Origin: Pseudolactococcus plantarum
GTDB lineage: Bacteria > Bacillota > Bacilli > Lactobacillales > Streptococcaceae
DNA length: 64,000 nucleotides
Direction of reading: 5' to 3'
Assembly: GCF_002441715.1 (NCBI RefSeq)
Contig: NZ_JXJX01000002.1
Span: 140,104 to 204,103 of the forward strand
Made by a program: the position numbers and the translations under genes. Below, piece after piece: positions 53,950 through 63,780 of the stretch. The notes below the pieces were generated by a model that was given only the letters and a program-made list of their open reading frames with translations, had not been told where the DNA came from and made no database searches. Every line of letters starts with the position of its first letter. The stretch's first letter is position 1.

Positions 53950-54041
53950 GAATAAAAGTCCTACATCACTGTAAGACTTGATTATTTTTTTACTATCGTT
54001 AAGCTGGTAAACAACAACTTATAGGGTATATTATCCTTAAC

Positions 54042-54971
54042 TTACTGGATGTCATCAGGATCTAAATCATAAAATCCATGTCCTAGGGTACGTTCTTTGG
54101 GATGTAATGATCTGATTGCCTCATCAAACGCAAACGCCTGTAATGCGGTAAATTGACCTGATTCTATCATCAATTTTGCTTTCACAAAAAGTTCAGCTAT
54201 TTTGACAAAGTCATCTCCAGGCGTATAAATACCATCTAACTTCCAATGGGTAAACCCCATCGTTGTCAACTCACTTAATTCAGTCATCATATTCACATCA
54301 TCAGACGCAAATATATGCGTCCCATGACTATCTTCATAAATCGAGTAATGTGTCTCTTCTTGTTTAGGTTCACTTAAAAATAGATTACGTTCTCGTGATT
54401 TTTCCTCATCTGTCTTGATAAAGTTATAATAATTCTCTAACAATGGACGTTTTGATTGATGGATAATGGTTGCACCATAAACTAAAATCTCTCCAAATAT
54501 CGTTAAATTAGTAGAGAGTTTAGCTAGTTCTGCTTTGGGTAATTCGCGCGATAATACAGCACCTATAGCCCCTTGTTCTGCCCAAAAATTGACTTGTCTG
54601 CTACTTGTGACCATCGTTGATGCGTCATAAATAAAGGGCAATTTATAGCCATCTCTATCCAGTACAAAAATAACGCCCGTATCACCTACAGCAAGTTGAT
54701 CCACTTGAATCTCCGCTAAAAAATCTAAGTAGGATTTAATATTAGCCATTTTTTCAGGATGCATAATCGCATTAACAGCGACTGTTACTGTCGCACCAGC
54801 TTCATGGGCTAAGGCAGTTATTTCACGTAATTCATCATAGGTAAAATCATGCGGTAACCTTAGCCCATATGTTTTTTCACCGATGTACAGGGTATCCACA
54901 CCCACATCAAGTAAGGCTTTAGCTTGGTCAATACTCTCAACTGTAGTTGTAATCATTATTTTTTTCGTCAT
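54042..54971 (-). CDS. U32 family protein, second member
   Basis: A 309-residue protein of the peptidase U32 family with N-terminal barrel start MTKKIMITTTVESIDQAKALLDVGVDTLYIGEKTYGLRL. It lacks the Cys-rich signature of the larger protein at 49432-50721, as expected of the smaller partner in Streptococcaceae pairs. The two probably act together in RNA modification. Separated from the partner here by the MarR-exporter operon. Confidence 0.8.
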   Translation of the reverse strand: MTKKIMITTTVESIDQAKALLDVGVDTLYIGEKTYGLRLPHDFTYDELREITALAHEAGATVTVAVNAIMHPEKMANIKSYLDFLAEIQVDQLAVGDTGVIFVLDRDGYKLPFIYDASTMVTSSRQVNFWAEQGAIGAVLSRELPKAELAKLSTNLTIFGEILVYGATIIHQSKRPLLENYYNFIKTDEEKSRERNLFLSEPKQEETHYSIYEDSHGTHIFASDDVNMMTELSELTTMGFTHWKLDGIYTPGDDFVKIAELFVKAKLMIESGQFTALQAFAFDEAIRSLHPKERTLGHGFYDLDPDDIQ

Positions 54972-55116
54972 ACTTTATATTATACCAAATAAAACGAAAT
55001 TTACTTTAATCTCTCCAACCCAAAGTATTAAAAAGACTTTATTTTAACACCAGTTTATCATTTGTAACATTTTCGTCATATTTTAATCTTATTGTAACAT
55101 TTATCTTATTAAAAAT

Positions 55117-55126
55117 ATGCTATGAT
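55117..55126 (+). promoter_or_regulatory. Extended -10 upstream of the small membrane protein gene
   Basis: TATGCTATGAT holds an extended -10 (TGCTATGAT, hexamer 55121-55126), 26 bp before the start codon. TTGTAACATTT occurs twice upstream, 30 bp apart (55062 and 55092). Confidence 0.5.
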
Positions 55127-55151
55127 TTATTAGTAACAAAGAGGAGAGACT

Positions 55152-55445
55152 ATGGAAGCCCCTAGATATGACGATGATGATTTAAATTTATGGCCATTAC
55201 CTACGCGCGAATATGCGCGTGAAGAAAAGACTATTCAAGATAGAAGAACAGCTGAAAGAATTAACGAAATTGTCTTTTTTTCAAATATTGCCATCTTTTC
55301 AATCTTCACCGTTATAGGGTGCACTATATTTATCACCTTTTTGCCAAGTTTCCTATCAGTTGTATTCTCGATTGTATCATCTTTCATCATGTTAATAGGC
55401 TTAAAAAAAACAATCAGAAAAATACTAAATAGAAAAAAAAGATAA
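55152..55445 (+). CDS. Small membrane protein, DUF3270-like
   Basis: A 97-residue protein with an acidic N-terminus (MEAPRYDDDDLNLWPLP), a charged helix, two membrane helices (about residues 42-64 and 66-84) and a basic tail. It resembles the streptococcal DUF3270 group of unknown function; the assignment is tentative. A strong GAGGAG precedes the ATG, and a terminator follows. Confidence 0.65.
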   Translation: MEAPRYDDDDLNLWPLPTREYAREEKTIQDRRTAERINEIVFFSNIAIFSIFTVIGCTIFITFLPSFLSVVFSIVSSFIMLIGLKKTIRKILNRKKR

Positions 55446-55470
55446 GCCATTCGGCTTATCTTTTTTTTCT
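55433..55470. terminator. Terminator after the DUF3270-like gene
   Basis: Stem AAAGATAAGCC / GGCTTATCTTT with a four-base loop, flanked by A-run and T-run. Confidence 0.85.
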
Positions 55471-55543
55471 AAATTAATCGCTAGTCTATCATCATCTCAC
55501 TTGATTATCCTTAACTCACTCATCAATAATTTCTAGGGATAAT

Positions 55544-55566
55544 AAAAAAACCTTTTCAGGTTTTTT
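55544..55566 (-). terminator. tpiA terminator
   Basis: Stem AAAAAACCT / AGGTTTTTT with a short loop just after the tpiA stop. Confidence 0.75.
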
Positions 55567-55573
55567 CACTTAA

Positions 55574-56332
55574 TTATTTAACAAAGTCTAAAAGTGCTAA
55601 GAAGCTATCTGCTTCAAGTGATGCACCACCAACAAGTGCGCCATCAACGTTTTCTTTGCTCATGTATTCAGCAACGTTTTCAGGTTTAACAGAACCACCG
55701 TATTGGATACGAACAGCGTCAGAAACTGCTTTACCGTAAAGTTTTTCTACAGTTGAGCGGACAACACCACATGTTTCGTCAGCTGTGTTAGCATCAGCTG
55801 ATTTACCAGTACCAATCGCCCAGATTGGTTCGTAAGCAATAACAAGGTTTGAAACTTGTTCAGGTGTAAGATCTTTCAAAGCTGCAGTAATTTGTGCTTC
55901 AACCCATTCACCAGTTTTACCAGCTTCATAAGTTTCAAGTGTTTCACCACAACAGATGATTGGTGTTACACCGTTAGCGATGATAGCTTTTGCTTTTGTA
56001 TTGATATCTTCATCTGTTTCATGGAAGTACTCACGACGTTCAGAATGACCAATAATGATATATTTAACACCAAGATCAGCGATTGCAGCTGGTGAATTTT
56101 CACCAGTGAATGCACCAGCATTTTCAAAGTATGAGTTTTGTGCTGCTAATTCAATCACATCATCTTTTAAGATATCTGCAAGTGGTGCAAGAAATAGTGC
56201 AGGGCTACCAATAACAGTATCTACAAGTTCAGCAGATGGTGCTTTCCCTTTTACTGCTTCAGCAAAAGCTTTTGCTTCTGCTAAAGTTTTATTCATTTTC
56301 CAGTTACCAGCGATAATTGGTTTACGTGACAT
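55574..56332 (-). CDS. tpiA: Triosephosphate isomerase
   Basis: Glycolytic enzyme converting dihydroxyacetone phosphate and glyceraldehyde 3-phosphate. 252 residues. AGNWKMNKT (Asn/Lys of the active site), GHSERR (catalytic His), [10 protein letters not shown] (catalytic Glu) and the C-terminal YGGSVKPEN are intact. Start at 56332 follows GAGG by seven bases; the frame extends to 56386 but the normal N-terminus is [10 protein letters not shown]. Confidence 0.97.
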   Translation of the reverse strand: MSRKPIIAGNWKMNKTLAEAKAFAEAVKGKAPSAELVDTVIGSPALFLAPLADILKDDVIELAAQNSYFENAGAFTGENSPAAIADLGVKYIIIGHSERREYFHETDEDINTKAKAIIANGVTPIICCGETLETYEAGKTGEWVEAQITAALKDLTPEQVSNLVIAYEPIWAIGTGKSADANTADETCGVVRSTVEKLYGKAVSDAVRIQYGGSVKPENVAEYMSKENVDGALVGGASLEADSFLALLDFVK

Positions 56333-56670
56333 GAGTCCACCTCTATATTTTTTTATTTGGAGATAGTGATTAGTCCTATCTACCATGCACTACTATTTTA
56401 TCATAAAATGGTAAAATATTCACAAAAAAGTATCAATCCTATTTGAAATATTTATTTCATGCAACTGTATGATTAAACTTACTTTTTAATCGCTATATAA
56501 GCTAGCTCATCCTATAGTATATCAGCTATGATCCTATTTTTGTACCAAACATGATAAAATATGTTGAGCAGACTTTTGCTGGGCTATATGAGCCGATTTT
56601 ATAACTTAAAACTTTAGTATTTTTGCTAGTATGAGTCACGCGCAAAGCTTATTTTTTATTAGGAGATGAT
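56333..56670. other. Divergent promoter region tpiA / menA
   Basis: No gene is supported. On the minus strand TTGTGA and a TATGATAAAAT stretch (about 56400-56430) give a plausible tpiA promoter. On the plus strand AGGAGATG (about 56660-56667) is the menA ribosome site, but its promoter is not clear. Confidence 0.5.
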
Positions 56671-57621
56671 ATGTCATTCAGTGCTTTTTTACATTTAGTT
56701 GAAATCAAAACTAAACTTGCTAGTTTTTTTCCCTTTCTCATCGGCGTATTATTTTCTATCAGCTATTTTAAACAAATCCACTGGTTAGAGACTTTAATCT
56801 TTTTTTGTGCCATGTTACTATTTGATATGGCGACGACGGCTATTAATAATTATATAGACTTTAGAACAGCTAAGTCACAACAGTATAAATATGAAGAAAA
56901 TATTATCGGTCAGCTATCGCTTGCTTTACCTTTAGTTAGCAGCTTGATTTATGCCATGATTCTCGTCTCTATGATCCTTGGTTTATTTCTCGCCATCACT
57001 AATGGCTGGGCATTCCTGATTATCGGTGGTATCTGTTGCCTGATTGGTATCTTTTACACCTATGGTCCGATTCCTTTATCAAGAATGCCATTAGGGGAAA
57101 TATTTAGCGGCTTCACCATGGGACTTGGTATTTTTTTGTTAGTGATTTGCATTAATGTCAAACACCAACCACCTTTTTATTTACAGATTAATTTTGCAAG
57201 CGATCAGGTGCAACTCAGTGGACAAATCACTGCAATACTTGCCATTATCTTAGCTGCTTTACCTCTTGTCACTTCCATCGCGAATGTCATGCTTGCTAAT
57301 AATCTACGTGACTTAGATATCGATATCAAAAATCACCGCTACACACTTGTTTATTATATAGGCCGTCCTAGCGGCATCAAATTCTTTACTTCTCTAGCCC
57401 TCGTGGGGTATCTAAGCGTTGTGATGGGACTGATCGCTGGCATCTATCACTGGCCTGTGTTATTAATATTTATCTCGTTTCCTATCATCTGGAAACATAT
57501 ACAACAGTTTAAGCAAACATTACCCCACCCTAAGAGTTTTGGTTATGCCATTAAAAATCTAATTGTTTTAAACACAACTTATGCTTTAGGTTTGTTAATC
57601 AGTATATGCTTATATCATTAA
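56671..57621 (+). CDS. menA: Prenyltransferase MenA (1,4-dihydroxy-2-naphthoate prenyltransferase)
   Basis: A 316-residue UbiA-family membrane enzyme that attaches the prenyl chain in menaquinone synthesis. First Asp-rich motif appears as NNYIDFRTAKSQQ (about residues 63-75), the second as NNLRDLDIDIKNHRYTL (about 210-226), with eight or nine helices. Lactococci make menaquinone though they ferment, and can respire when haem is given. Stands alone, opposite to tpiA. Confidence 0.88.
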   Translation: MSFSAFLHLVEIKTKLASFFPFLIGVLFSISYFKQIHWLETLIFFCAMLLFDMATTAINNYIDFRTAKSQQYKYEENIIGQLSLALPLVSSLIYAMILVSMILGLFLAITNGWAFLIIGGICCLIGIFYTYGPIPLSRMPLGEIFSGFTMGLGIFLLVICINVKHQPPFYLQINFASDQVQLSGQITAILAIILAALPLVTSIANVMLANNLRDLDIDIKNHRYTLVYYIGRPSGIKFFTSLALVGYLSVVMGLIAGIYHWPVLLIFISFPIIWKHIQQFKQTLPHPKSFGYAIKNLIVLNTTYALGLLISICLYH

Positions 57622-57646
57622 TACCTTTCTTATCACTAGCGTTACA

Positions 57647-57696
57647 CAGTCTAAAAACCCCAGTTATGCAAACTCATAACTGGGGTTTTTAGACTG
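57647..57696. terminator. Bidirectional terminator menA / mtlD
   Basis: Perfect 22-bp stem (arms starting CAGTCTAAAAACCCCAG and ending CTGGGGTTTTTAGACTG) with a six-base loop. Confidence 0.9.
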
Positions 57697-57717
57697 TCTT
57701 ATTTTATCACTGATTAC

Positions 57718-58866
57718 TTATAGTGCTTCAATACTGTCTTGTAATGCTTTGATTAATTTATCGTCTTTTAGCTCTGTTACAGATTTAATCACTGTTTGAA
57801 GCGGTTCACTTGCGATTCTTTTTTGTAGGTCAACAGCTTGTTCATCTGCTGCATCTTGGTATTTAAATATTTTAGCTGCTGTTGCTAGATGTGTCTTAAA
57901 GGATAAGTTACGATCATTTAGCTCACGGATTGGTCTTATAAAGCGTTCATTGTACCCCAATTTACGGATTGGTGTACGTGCTACCCGACTAATGTCATCA
58001 GATAAGTGAGGATTTACAAAACGACCACGAATTTTTTCATGATAAGCAATCAATTCTGCTTCATCAAACAATGCCCATTTTGCAAGTAATAACGCACGTG
58101 TTTCTTGTTGCGTATCAACTAAGGCTGCCATCACGCGCGCATCTTGCAAAGCTGTATCAATTGTTTGATAACCGTAGTAGTAACCAGTATAAGCAACTGT
58201 CGCATGACCAGTGTTGACTGAGAATAATTTGCGTTCGATAAATGGTTCTAAATCATCCGCATAATGGACGCCGTTTAGATGAATTAACGTATTTTTGAGT
58301 TGGCTCTCATCAATCACCCATTCACTAAACGGTTCAACGACCACAAAAAGTGGATCCGTATGGGTTTGACCTGGCACGATCCGATCGACTGCAGCATTTG
58401 GGAAGCCAACGTAGCTATCAACATAAGCTAAGTCCTCATCACTCAAATAAGTGAGCACTTTAGTCTTGAGGAAATCAGATCCACCAATCATATTCTCACA
58501 AGCAATAAAATCAATCGGTGCTGTACTATTGGCTGTTTTGCGTGCTTGGATACCCTTGGCAATTAGTTCGGCGATATATGGCAGTATGTTTGGTCCAATA
58601 GCTGTCGTGACGATATTTGCGTTTTTGATAGCCTGAACAACTCCCTCAGGATTTTTGGCATTATTAATGCCCGATACATGCGTTATCGCTATACGAGTTG
58701 CAGCATCTTCTGCTAATTCAATCTCATAGCCCCCTCGTGCATTCAAGGCATCGATAACTGTTTCGTTTACATCAACAAATGTCACGTCAAAGTCATTTTG
58801 ATGAAGAATTTCTCCGATAAACCCTCTACCAATATTACCTGCACCAAAGTGTACTGCTTTTTTCAT
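57718..58866 (-). CDS. mtlD: Mannitol-1-phosphate 5-dehydrogenase
   Basis: A 382-residue NAD-dependent enzyme that oxidises mannitol 1-phosphate to fructose 6-phosphate. N-terminal AVHFGAGNIGRGFIGEIL binds NAD; ACENMIGGSDFLK and the Lys/Asn/His-containing LFSVNTGHATVAY region form the active site. Last gene of the mannitol operon, read after mtlF. Confidence 0.95.
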   Translation of the reverse strand: MKKAVHFGAGNIGRGFIGEILHQNDFDVTFVDVNETVIDALNARGGYEIELAEDAATRIAITHVSGINNAKNPEGVVQAIKNANIVTTAIGPNILPYIAELIAKGIQARKTANSTAPIDFIACENMIGGSDFLKTKVLTYLSDEDLAYVDSYVGFPNAAVDRIVPGQTHTDPLFVVVEPFSEWVIDESQLKNTLIHLNGVHYADDLEPFIERKLFSVNTGHATVAYTGYYYGYQTIDTALQDARVMAALVDTQQETRALLLAKWALFDEAELIAYHEKIRGRFVNPHLSDDISRVARTPIRKLGYNERFIRPIRELNDRNLSFKTHLATAAKIFKYQDAADEQAVDLQKRIASEPLQTVIKSVTELKDDKLIKALQDSIEAL

Positions 58867-58965
58867 GTCTACATCCTCTTTTCGATTTTAAAGTTAATGT
58901 TAATCGTGCTAACTACAGTGTATTAACTGATGGCTTTTCGTCGTCATTTAACACTTTTTAACACC

Positions 58966-59406
58966 TTATACCTCAACTGAGTTAAGTAAGTCTACAACCT
59001 CTTGTTCTGTTTGTGCATCAGCAAGTTTCACAACATTATCCACATCTGCACAAAAAATAGAGATTTTCTGTATCAATTCCAAATGCTCATTGCCAACACC
59101 AGCAATACCAAACAACACAGTAGCGACTTTGGGATCCGCCTCATCGCCAAAATCTACCCCACGTGGGACTTGAACAATCGTGATACCCGTTTTGAGAACT
59201 TCTTTTTTTGCAGCATCTGTACCATGAGGAATCGCAATAAAATTCCCCATATATACAGATAATTCTTCATTACGTTGAAGCATTGCAGGGATATAATCAG
59301 CTGTCACATATCCACCATCTAATAGTTGTTGACCACAAAAGGTAATCGCAGCTTCTTTCGTCTCAAACGATTTACCAAGTTGAATTAAATTTTTTTGAAT
59401 GTCCAT
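58966..59406 (-). CDS. mtlF: Mannitol PTS EIIA component
   Basis: A 146-residue PTS EIIA protein. The phosphorylated His lies in [15 protein letters not shown] (about residue 61). It takes phosphate from HPr and hands it to the EIIB domain of MtlA. It precedes mtlD and has its own cre-like site and promoter region after the mtlR terminator. Confidence 0.93.
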   Translation of the reverse strand: MDIQKNLIQLGKSFETKEAAITFCGQQLLDGGYVTADYIPAMLQRNEELSVYMGNFIAIPHGTDAAKKEVLKTGITIVQVPRGVDFGDEADPKVATVLFGIAGVGNEHLELIQKISIFCADVDNVVKLADAQTEQEVVDLLNSVEV

Positions 59407-59448
59407 GTTTTCACCTCTAATAATTATCTTACGTCTCTATACCCTAAT

Positions 59449-59462
59449 TGTAATCGCTTCCT
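59449..59462. promoter_or_regulatory. cre-like site upstream of mtlF
   Basis: TGTAATCGCTTCCT agrees with the CcpA consensus TGWAANCGNTNWCA at all but two positions. Probably gives catabolite repression of mtlF-mtlD. Confidence 0.55.
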
Positions 59463-59478
59463 AAAATACTGTAAATAA

Positions 59479-59510
59479 AAGCCTTGTCACAAAAAAATGT
59501 GACAAGGCTT
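59479..59510 (-). terminator. mtlR terminator
   Basis: Perfect 12-bp stem AAGCCTTGTCAC / GTGACAAGGCTT with an eight-base loop, directly after the mtlR stop; TTATTT follows on the minus strand. Confidence 0.8.
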
Positions 59511-59516
59511 AAGTCC

Positions 59517-61475
59517 TTATTTGCCATACTTGGCAAAGCTATCATTAATAATTTTATTGAGCAACTCAAAAATGATTTGAAAATTACCTGAACTATAGAT
59601 GACCGTGTAAAGTGTATTTTCTATGATGGAACTAGAAATCTTACCAAGAATATAATTATAGACTTCATCTAAGGTTTGTGGTGCAGTCAAAAATAAAATG
59701 CGACTTGCTTGCATCTCTTTTTTATCCATCCCTTTTACATCAATTGGCTGAGCTAAATCAAATATTTTAAACTCAGGTCGTTTCACACTATCAGATACGC
59801 CATGTATTAAAGCCAGATTCGTTTTAGGAATACCAAAAGACGTCCGTTTAAATCTCGCCAACAACTCCCAATCAACTAACTTATCATGCAGCATCAACTC
59901 ATAGATAGTTTCATCAAAATCAGCTGTATTATCTAGTTTGGACAAACTAAAGTTTTGCAGAATCACCTGACTCTTAACAAAAAAATCTTGGAAATCTAGT
60001 GATTGATCGACACTCACATCTGAATTTTGTCTTGGCTTGCTTTGATTACGAATCATCCGAATCTGATGAGTGATTTCTGACGTGTTAGATAAGACCAAAT
60101 TAGCAGCAATTTTGATGAGCTTAATCCCAATCTGATCAGCGTTTTCAAGTTGTTCAGTCGTAAAAATAATATCAAACTCATCATATATCTCTGCAGTAAC
60201 TTGGCTGACCTGTACCATCTTAATCGAGGTAATGAAAGGAAACTGCGTCTGAAGATTACGGGCTAAAAATTCCATCGATACTCGCCCCCGACTAGTGACT
60301 AGCAATGCATTCATCGGAAAAACACGGTTGGAACTCTCTAAAGTAGCTACAAAATGCAGGGTTACCAAAGCAATCTCTTGATTCGAAAATTGCTTCTCAA
60401 AAATAGCAACTAAGACATCTTTGACAATATTAAACAGTGCTAAATGCTCAGTCTGAATTCGTGTGATGAACTCATTTTTTTCATCTGAAAAAAGTTGGGG
60501 TAAAGTAAAACTACTGCGCAGATGGGTGTTAAGTAAGATAAAAATCTTCTCGTCTCGACTAAAATTCAACCCCTTTTTGCTGCCGACATCTTCGATGAGT
60601 TGGCGAACTTTATAGGAAAAGCTTGTATCATACTTTTCATTAAATAAAAAGTTCCCACCCTTGTTAAAATGGAGTACATCTGCCATATTTGCCAAATAGA
60701 TAATCTCTTGTAAATTAATCCGAGTATGTTCAAGGTTTTGAACAACCAAAGTCACTAAATCAAGTGCTTGTTTAGACGGATGAAAATGGTAGTGATTTTC
60801 GATAAAACGCGATTGTGCGATTCGCTCAAGTGTTACAACGAAGAACAGTCGCAAAATCCCTTGTGTTCTATCAGAGATATCAACTAATTTTGCACATTCA
60901 AATGCATGTGTCACCTGCTCAAAATTAGCTTTGTCAAATAATTGAGCGACCTTAGTGCGCTCATAAACAAGGGTATCGAACTTAAAAATATCAGCTGTTG
61001 ATAGATTACTGCTAAGACTTGACACTAAGAGAGTACGCTTACTGTACTCACTAGCAATAACAGCTAATCCTCCCTCACGAACAAGACCAGCACCTGTATA
61101 TGCCAGATTATTTTCTATCACTTTAAGATCATTCGTAGCAGTGGGTTGGCTAATCGAAAATTGGTCAATAAAATGCGTTAATTTACCTTTTTCAAAAATT
61201 AGCAATATCAATTCCATAAAATGGCGTTCCGTCTGCGTAAACTCTTCCACAACTTGTCGATCAGTTAACTGTGTCAAATCTCCCTCTAACTGATAAAAAT
61301 TATCAAGTTTAACCAAGTTGACTTGATATTTGGGTAAAAATTGTTGCAAATTTTGTAAATCTCTATAAAGCGTCCGTCGACTGACGCCTACAACGTCAAG
61401 AAGCTCAGTAATACTGACCTTTCCTTTCTTGACAATTTCATCAATAATCTCTTGTTCACGCTTTGTTACTAGCAT
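59517..61475 (-). CDS. mtlR: Mannitol operon activator MtlR
   Basis: A 652-residue PRD-type activator. N-terminal helix-turn-helix (KVSITELLDVVGVSRRTLYRDLQNL, about residues 18-42) is followed by a second helical DNA-binding part, two PTS regulation domains (about 190-400), an EIIB-like domain (about 400-490) and an EIIA-like C-terminal domain. Phosphorylation by the PTS sets its activity. It lies between mtlA and mtlF, the usual order for lactococci. Confidence 0.9.
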   Translation of the reverse strand: MLVTKREQEIIDEIVKKGKVSITELLDVVGVSRRTLYRDLQNLQQFLPKYQVNLVKLDNFYQLEGDLTQLTDRQVVEEFTQTERHFMELILLIFEKGKLTHFIDQFSISQPTATNDLKVIENNLAYTGAGLVREGGLAVIASEYSKRTLLVSSLSSNLSTADIFKFDTLVYERTKVAQLFDKANFEQVTHAFECAKLVDISDRTQGILRLFFVVTLERIAQSRFIENHYHFHPSKQALDLVTLVVQNLEHTRINLQEIIYLANMADVLHFNKGGNFLFNEKYDTSFSYKVRQLIEDVGSKKGLNFSRDEKIFILLNTHLRSSFTLPQLFSDEKNEFITRIQTEHLALFNIVKDVLVAIFEKQFSNQEIALVTLHFVATLESSNRVFPMNALLVTSRGRVSMEFLARNLQTQFPFITSIKMVQVSQVTAEIYDEFDIIFTTEQLENADQIGIKLIKIAANLVLSNTSEITHQIRMIRNQSKPRQNSDVSVDQSLDFQDFFVKSQVILQNFSLSKLDNTADFDETIYELMLHDKLVDWELLARFKRTSFGIPKTNLALIHGVSDSVKRPEFKIFDLAQPIDVKGMDKKEMQASRILFLTAPQTLDEVYNYILGKISSSIIENTLYTVIYSSGNFQIIFELLNKIINDSFAKYGK

Positions 61476-61564
61476 ACTAACTCCTTGAATCGTTCAGCAT
61501 CATTGACTACACGCATAAGTGAAAAAGCATCTTGTTTCTTGTCATAAATAATGATTGGCGATAC

Positions 61565-61594
61565 CCAACAAAAACTCGCAATTGCGAGTTTTTT
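61565..61594. terminator. Hairpin between mtlA and mtlR
   Basis: Stem AAAAACTCGCAA / TTGCGAGTTTTT, nearly without loop, with T-run. It probably reduces readthrough from mtlA into mtlR. Confidence 0.75.
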
Positions 61595-61737
61595 ATCTGA
61601 TTACTTTAGTGAAATACGCCATGTTTAAGCGTACTAGCAAAATGATCTATGAAGGAATAGTTTCAAACTTCCTTTTTCGGTTCACAGAATTTTCTAAATC
61701 AACAATTTACCTCTTTTTAGAAAACGATCACTAATCA

Positions 61738-63612
61738 TTATTTCCTCATTCTCGCCACCATTTTATCATACTCATGAGTGGTAATCAAACTATCAACACT
61801 TAAGTATTGTGCATTTGGCGCATAGCGTTTAGCAGTTTCTAAATTATTTTGAGTGACCACAACAACGATATTAGGGGCATTATAGGCTGCTAATGCTAGA
61901 AATTCTACATCTGAAACAGGGATTTTAACTCCATTATGAGCAAAGATTGCTTTTAGTGTTTCTTGTCCCATAGTCGCACTACCAATAGCTGTCGCATCAT
62001 GTGCAAATACAACCTCATCGATCAGATTCAAATCAATATCACTTGTTGTCTCTTCTTGGCTGGTTGGGACAGGGTTAACTGGTGTATGACCACCTGTTAA
62101 ACTATCTATAATCGCTTCATATTTAGGTGAGTTCAAGAAATTTGAAACGGATACACGAGTCGCACTTGGTGCCATTTTTGCTGCACGTGGTGCTAATTCT
62201 TCTTGTGTGACAACCAAAGTATCAGCTGCATCAGTTAAGTTAGCAATCGCACGGTTTGTAACATCAATATTTAGTCCTGCTTTTTTAACTTTATCACGAA
62301 GGATAGAGGCACCCATAGCTGAAGATCCCATACCTGCGTCACAAGCAAAGATGATATGTTTGATGTTAGCTGCTACAATCTCAGTATCAGTTGCAACTGG
62401 TGCTTGACCTTTAGCAACTGCTTTATTTGATGCTAATTCAGCTTGTGCTGATTCAAGTGCTGAATCATCTACCATTGACTTATCATTTTTAAGAATTAAA
62501 GCAGAGACAAAGAATGAGACAGCTGCTGCTGAAATAACGCCGGCTAGCACTGCTAAAAAGTTACCAATTCCTTTTGGCGTCATAGATAAAATGGCAATAA
62601 TTGATCCTGGTGATGCTGGGGCTTTAAGCCCACTACCTAACATATTATTCACAAATGTACCTGTTACACCACCGGCCATAACGGCACCAAATAGCGCTGG
62701 TTTCATCATCACATAAGGGAAGTAAATTTCGTGAATACCACCGATAAAGTGGATAATAATCGCACCAGGTGCTGTCGCTTTTGCTGATCCTTTACCAAAC
62801 ATCCAAAACGCAATCAAGACACCTAAACCAGGTCCAGGGTTAGCTTCAAGTAAGAAGAGTAGAGATTTACCAGTTTTTAGCACTTGTTCAGTACCAAGCG
62901 GTGTTAAGATACCATGGTTTATCGCATTATTGAGGAACAAAATTTTTGCTGGTTCAATAAATAAGTTTGCGAGTGGAATCAAGTGATTTGAAATCAGAAA
63001 ATCCACCCCATGAGCCATGATTTTTGTCAATCCTTCAATGACTGGCCCAACAACTTTATTGGCAATAAGTGCCATGGCAAACCCAATTAACCCTGCTGAG
63101 AAGTTGTTGACTAACATTTCAAGTCCAGCTTTAACTTTAGGTTGTGCCCATTGGTCAAATTTCTTGATAACCCAAGCCCCTAATGGTCCTAAGATCATAG
63201 CTGCTAAAATCATCGGTACGTCTGTCCCTCTGCTTGCAACAGCATCTTTAAAATGACCTACAAAATCAGTACTTGATGGATTCAATCCTGACACTGTATT
63301 TAAAAATGAAATTGAGCCTTGCGTTGCAACGATTGCACCCATAGTCGCAATCGCACCGACAACACCACCACGATGGTCATACACATTTTTACCACCAGTA
63401 TAGCCAATCATGATTGGTATTAAATAAGCCAACATAGGACCTACTAATAAGGCAAATTGGGCATTAGGTAACCACCCATCACCAATAAATAATGTTGTGA
63501 TGACCCCCCATGCAATTAAGATGGGGATGTTTGGCATCACCATGCTAGATAAAGCAGAACCGATACGTTGTACCGCTACTTTTAAGCTGAATTGTGCTTT
63601 TTCTTCGTTCAT
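61738..63612 (-). CDS. mtlA: Mannitol PTS EIICB component with a second, degenerate EIIB-like domain
   Basis: A 624-residue membrane permease and phosphotransferase. Residues 1 to about 345 form the EIIC channel (HFIGGIHEIYFPYVMMKP region visible). The EIIB domain shows the phosphorylated Cys in IIFACDAGMGSS near residue 423. After a linker, a second EIIB-like unit occurs (EVVFAHDATAIGSATMG near residue 537) with His in place of Cys. The protein is therefore about 140 residues longer than plain EIICB forms. First gene of the operon, behind a good cre site. Confidence 0.92.
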   Translation of the reverse strand: MNEEKAQFSLKVAVQRIGSALSSMVMPNIPILIAWGVITTLFIGDGWLPNAQFALLVGPMLAYLIPIMIGYTGGKNVYDHRGGVVGAIATMGAIVATQGSISFLNTVSGLNPSSTDFVGHFKDAVASRGTDVPMILAAMILGPLGAWVIKKFDQWAQPKVKAGLEMLVNNFSAGLIGFAMALIANKVVGPVIEGLTKIMAHGVDFLISNHLIPLANLFIEPAKILFLNNAINHGILTPLGTEQVLKTGKSLLFLLEANPGPGLGVLIAFWMFGKGSAKATAPGAIIIHFIGGIHEIYFPYVMMKPALFGAVMAGGVTGTFVNNMLGSGLKAPASPGSIIAILSMTPKGIGNFLAVLAGVISAAAVSFFVSALILKNDKSMVDDSALESAQAELASNKAVAKGQAPVATDTEIVAANIKHIIFACDAGMGSSAMGASILRDKVKKAGLNIDVTNRAIANLTDAADTLVVTQEELAPRAAKMAPSATRVSVSNFLNSPKYEAIIDSLTGGHTPVNPVPTSQEETTSDIDLNLIDEVVFAHDATAIGSATMGQETLKAIFAHNGVKIPVSDVEFLALAAYNAPNIVVVVTQNNLETAKRYAPNAQYLSVDSLITTHEYDKMVARMRK

Positions 63613-63716
63613 AACAGTCTCCTTGCAACTTGTTTTCAGGAAATAATAGATATCTCATTATTGTAATAAATAAATACAGCGTGCATGATTTAGATATCCT
63701 TACGCCACACCCTAAT

Positions 63717-63730
63717 TGTAATCGTTTGCA
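63717..63730. promoter_or_regulatory. cre site upstream of mtlA
   Basis: TGTAATCGTTTGCA matches the CcpA consensus TGWAANCGNTNWCA at all but one position, about 105 bp before the mtlA start. Catabolite control of mannitol uptake is expected. Confidence 0.75.
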
Positions 63731-63744
63731 AAAAAAAGGTAAAT

Positions 63745-63780
63745 AAAAGCCTTGACACAAAATATCGTGTCAAGACTTTT
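63745..63780 (-). terminator. Terminator overlapping the stop codon of the right-edge gene
   Basis: Arms AAAAGCCTTGACAC / GTGTCAAGACTTTT with one mismatch. The stop codon of the upstream gene (63772-63770) is part of the stem. Confidence 0.8.

Noticed and set aside
55062-55105. TTGTAACATTT repeats as a further member of the 11-bp-repeat regulon
   Set aside because: The copies are 30 bp apart and the intervening hexamers do not keep the 11-bp phase seen at the LysM and PAP2 promoters.
59931-59956. TAGTTTG-GA-CAAACTA dyad resembling the esxA promoter dyad
   Set aside because: It lies inside the mtlR coding region, the half-sites are in the opposite order with a two-base centre, and no promoter is near.
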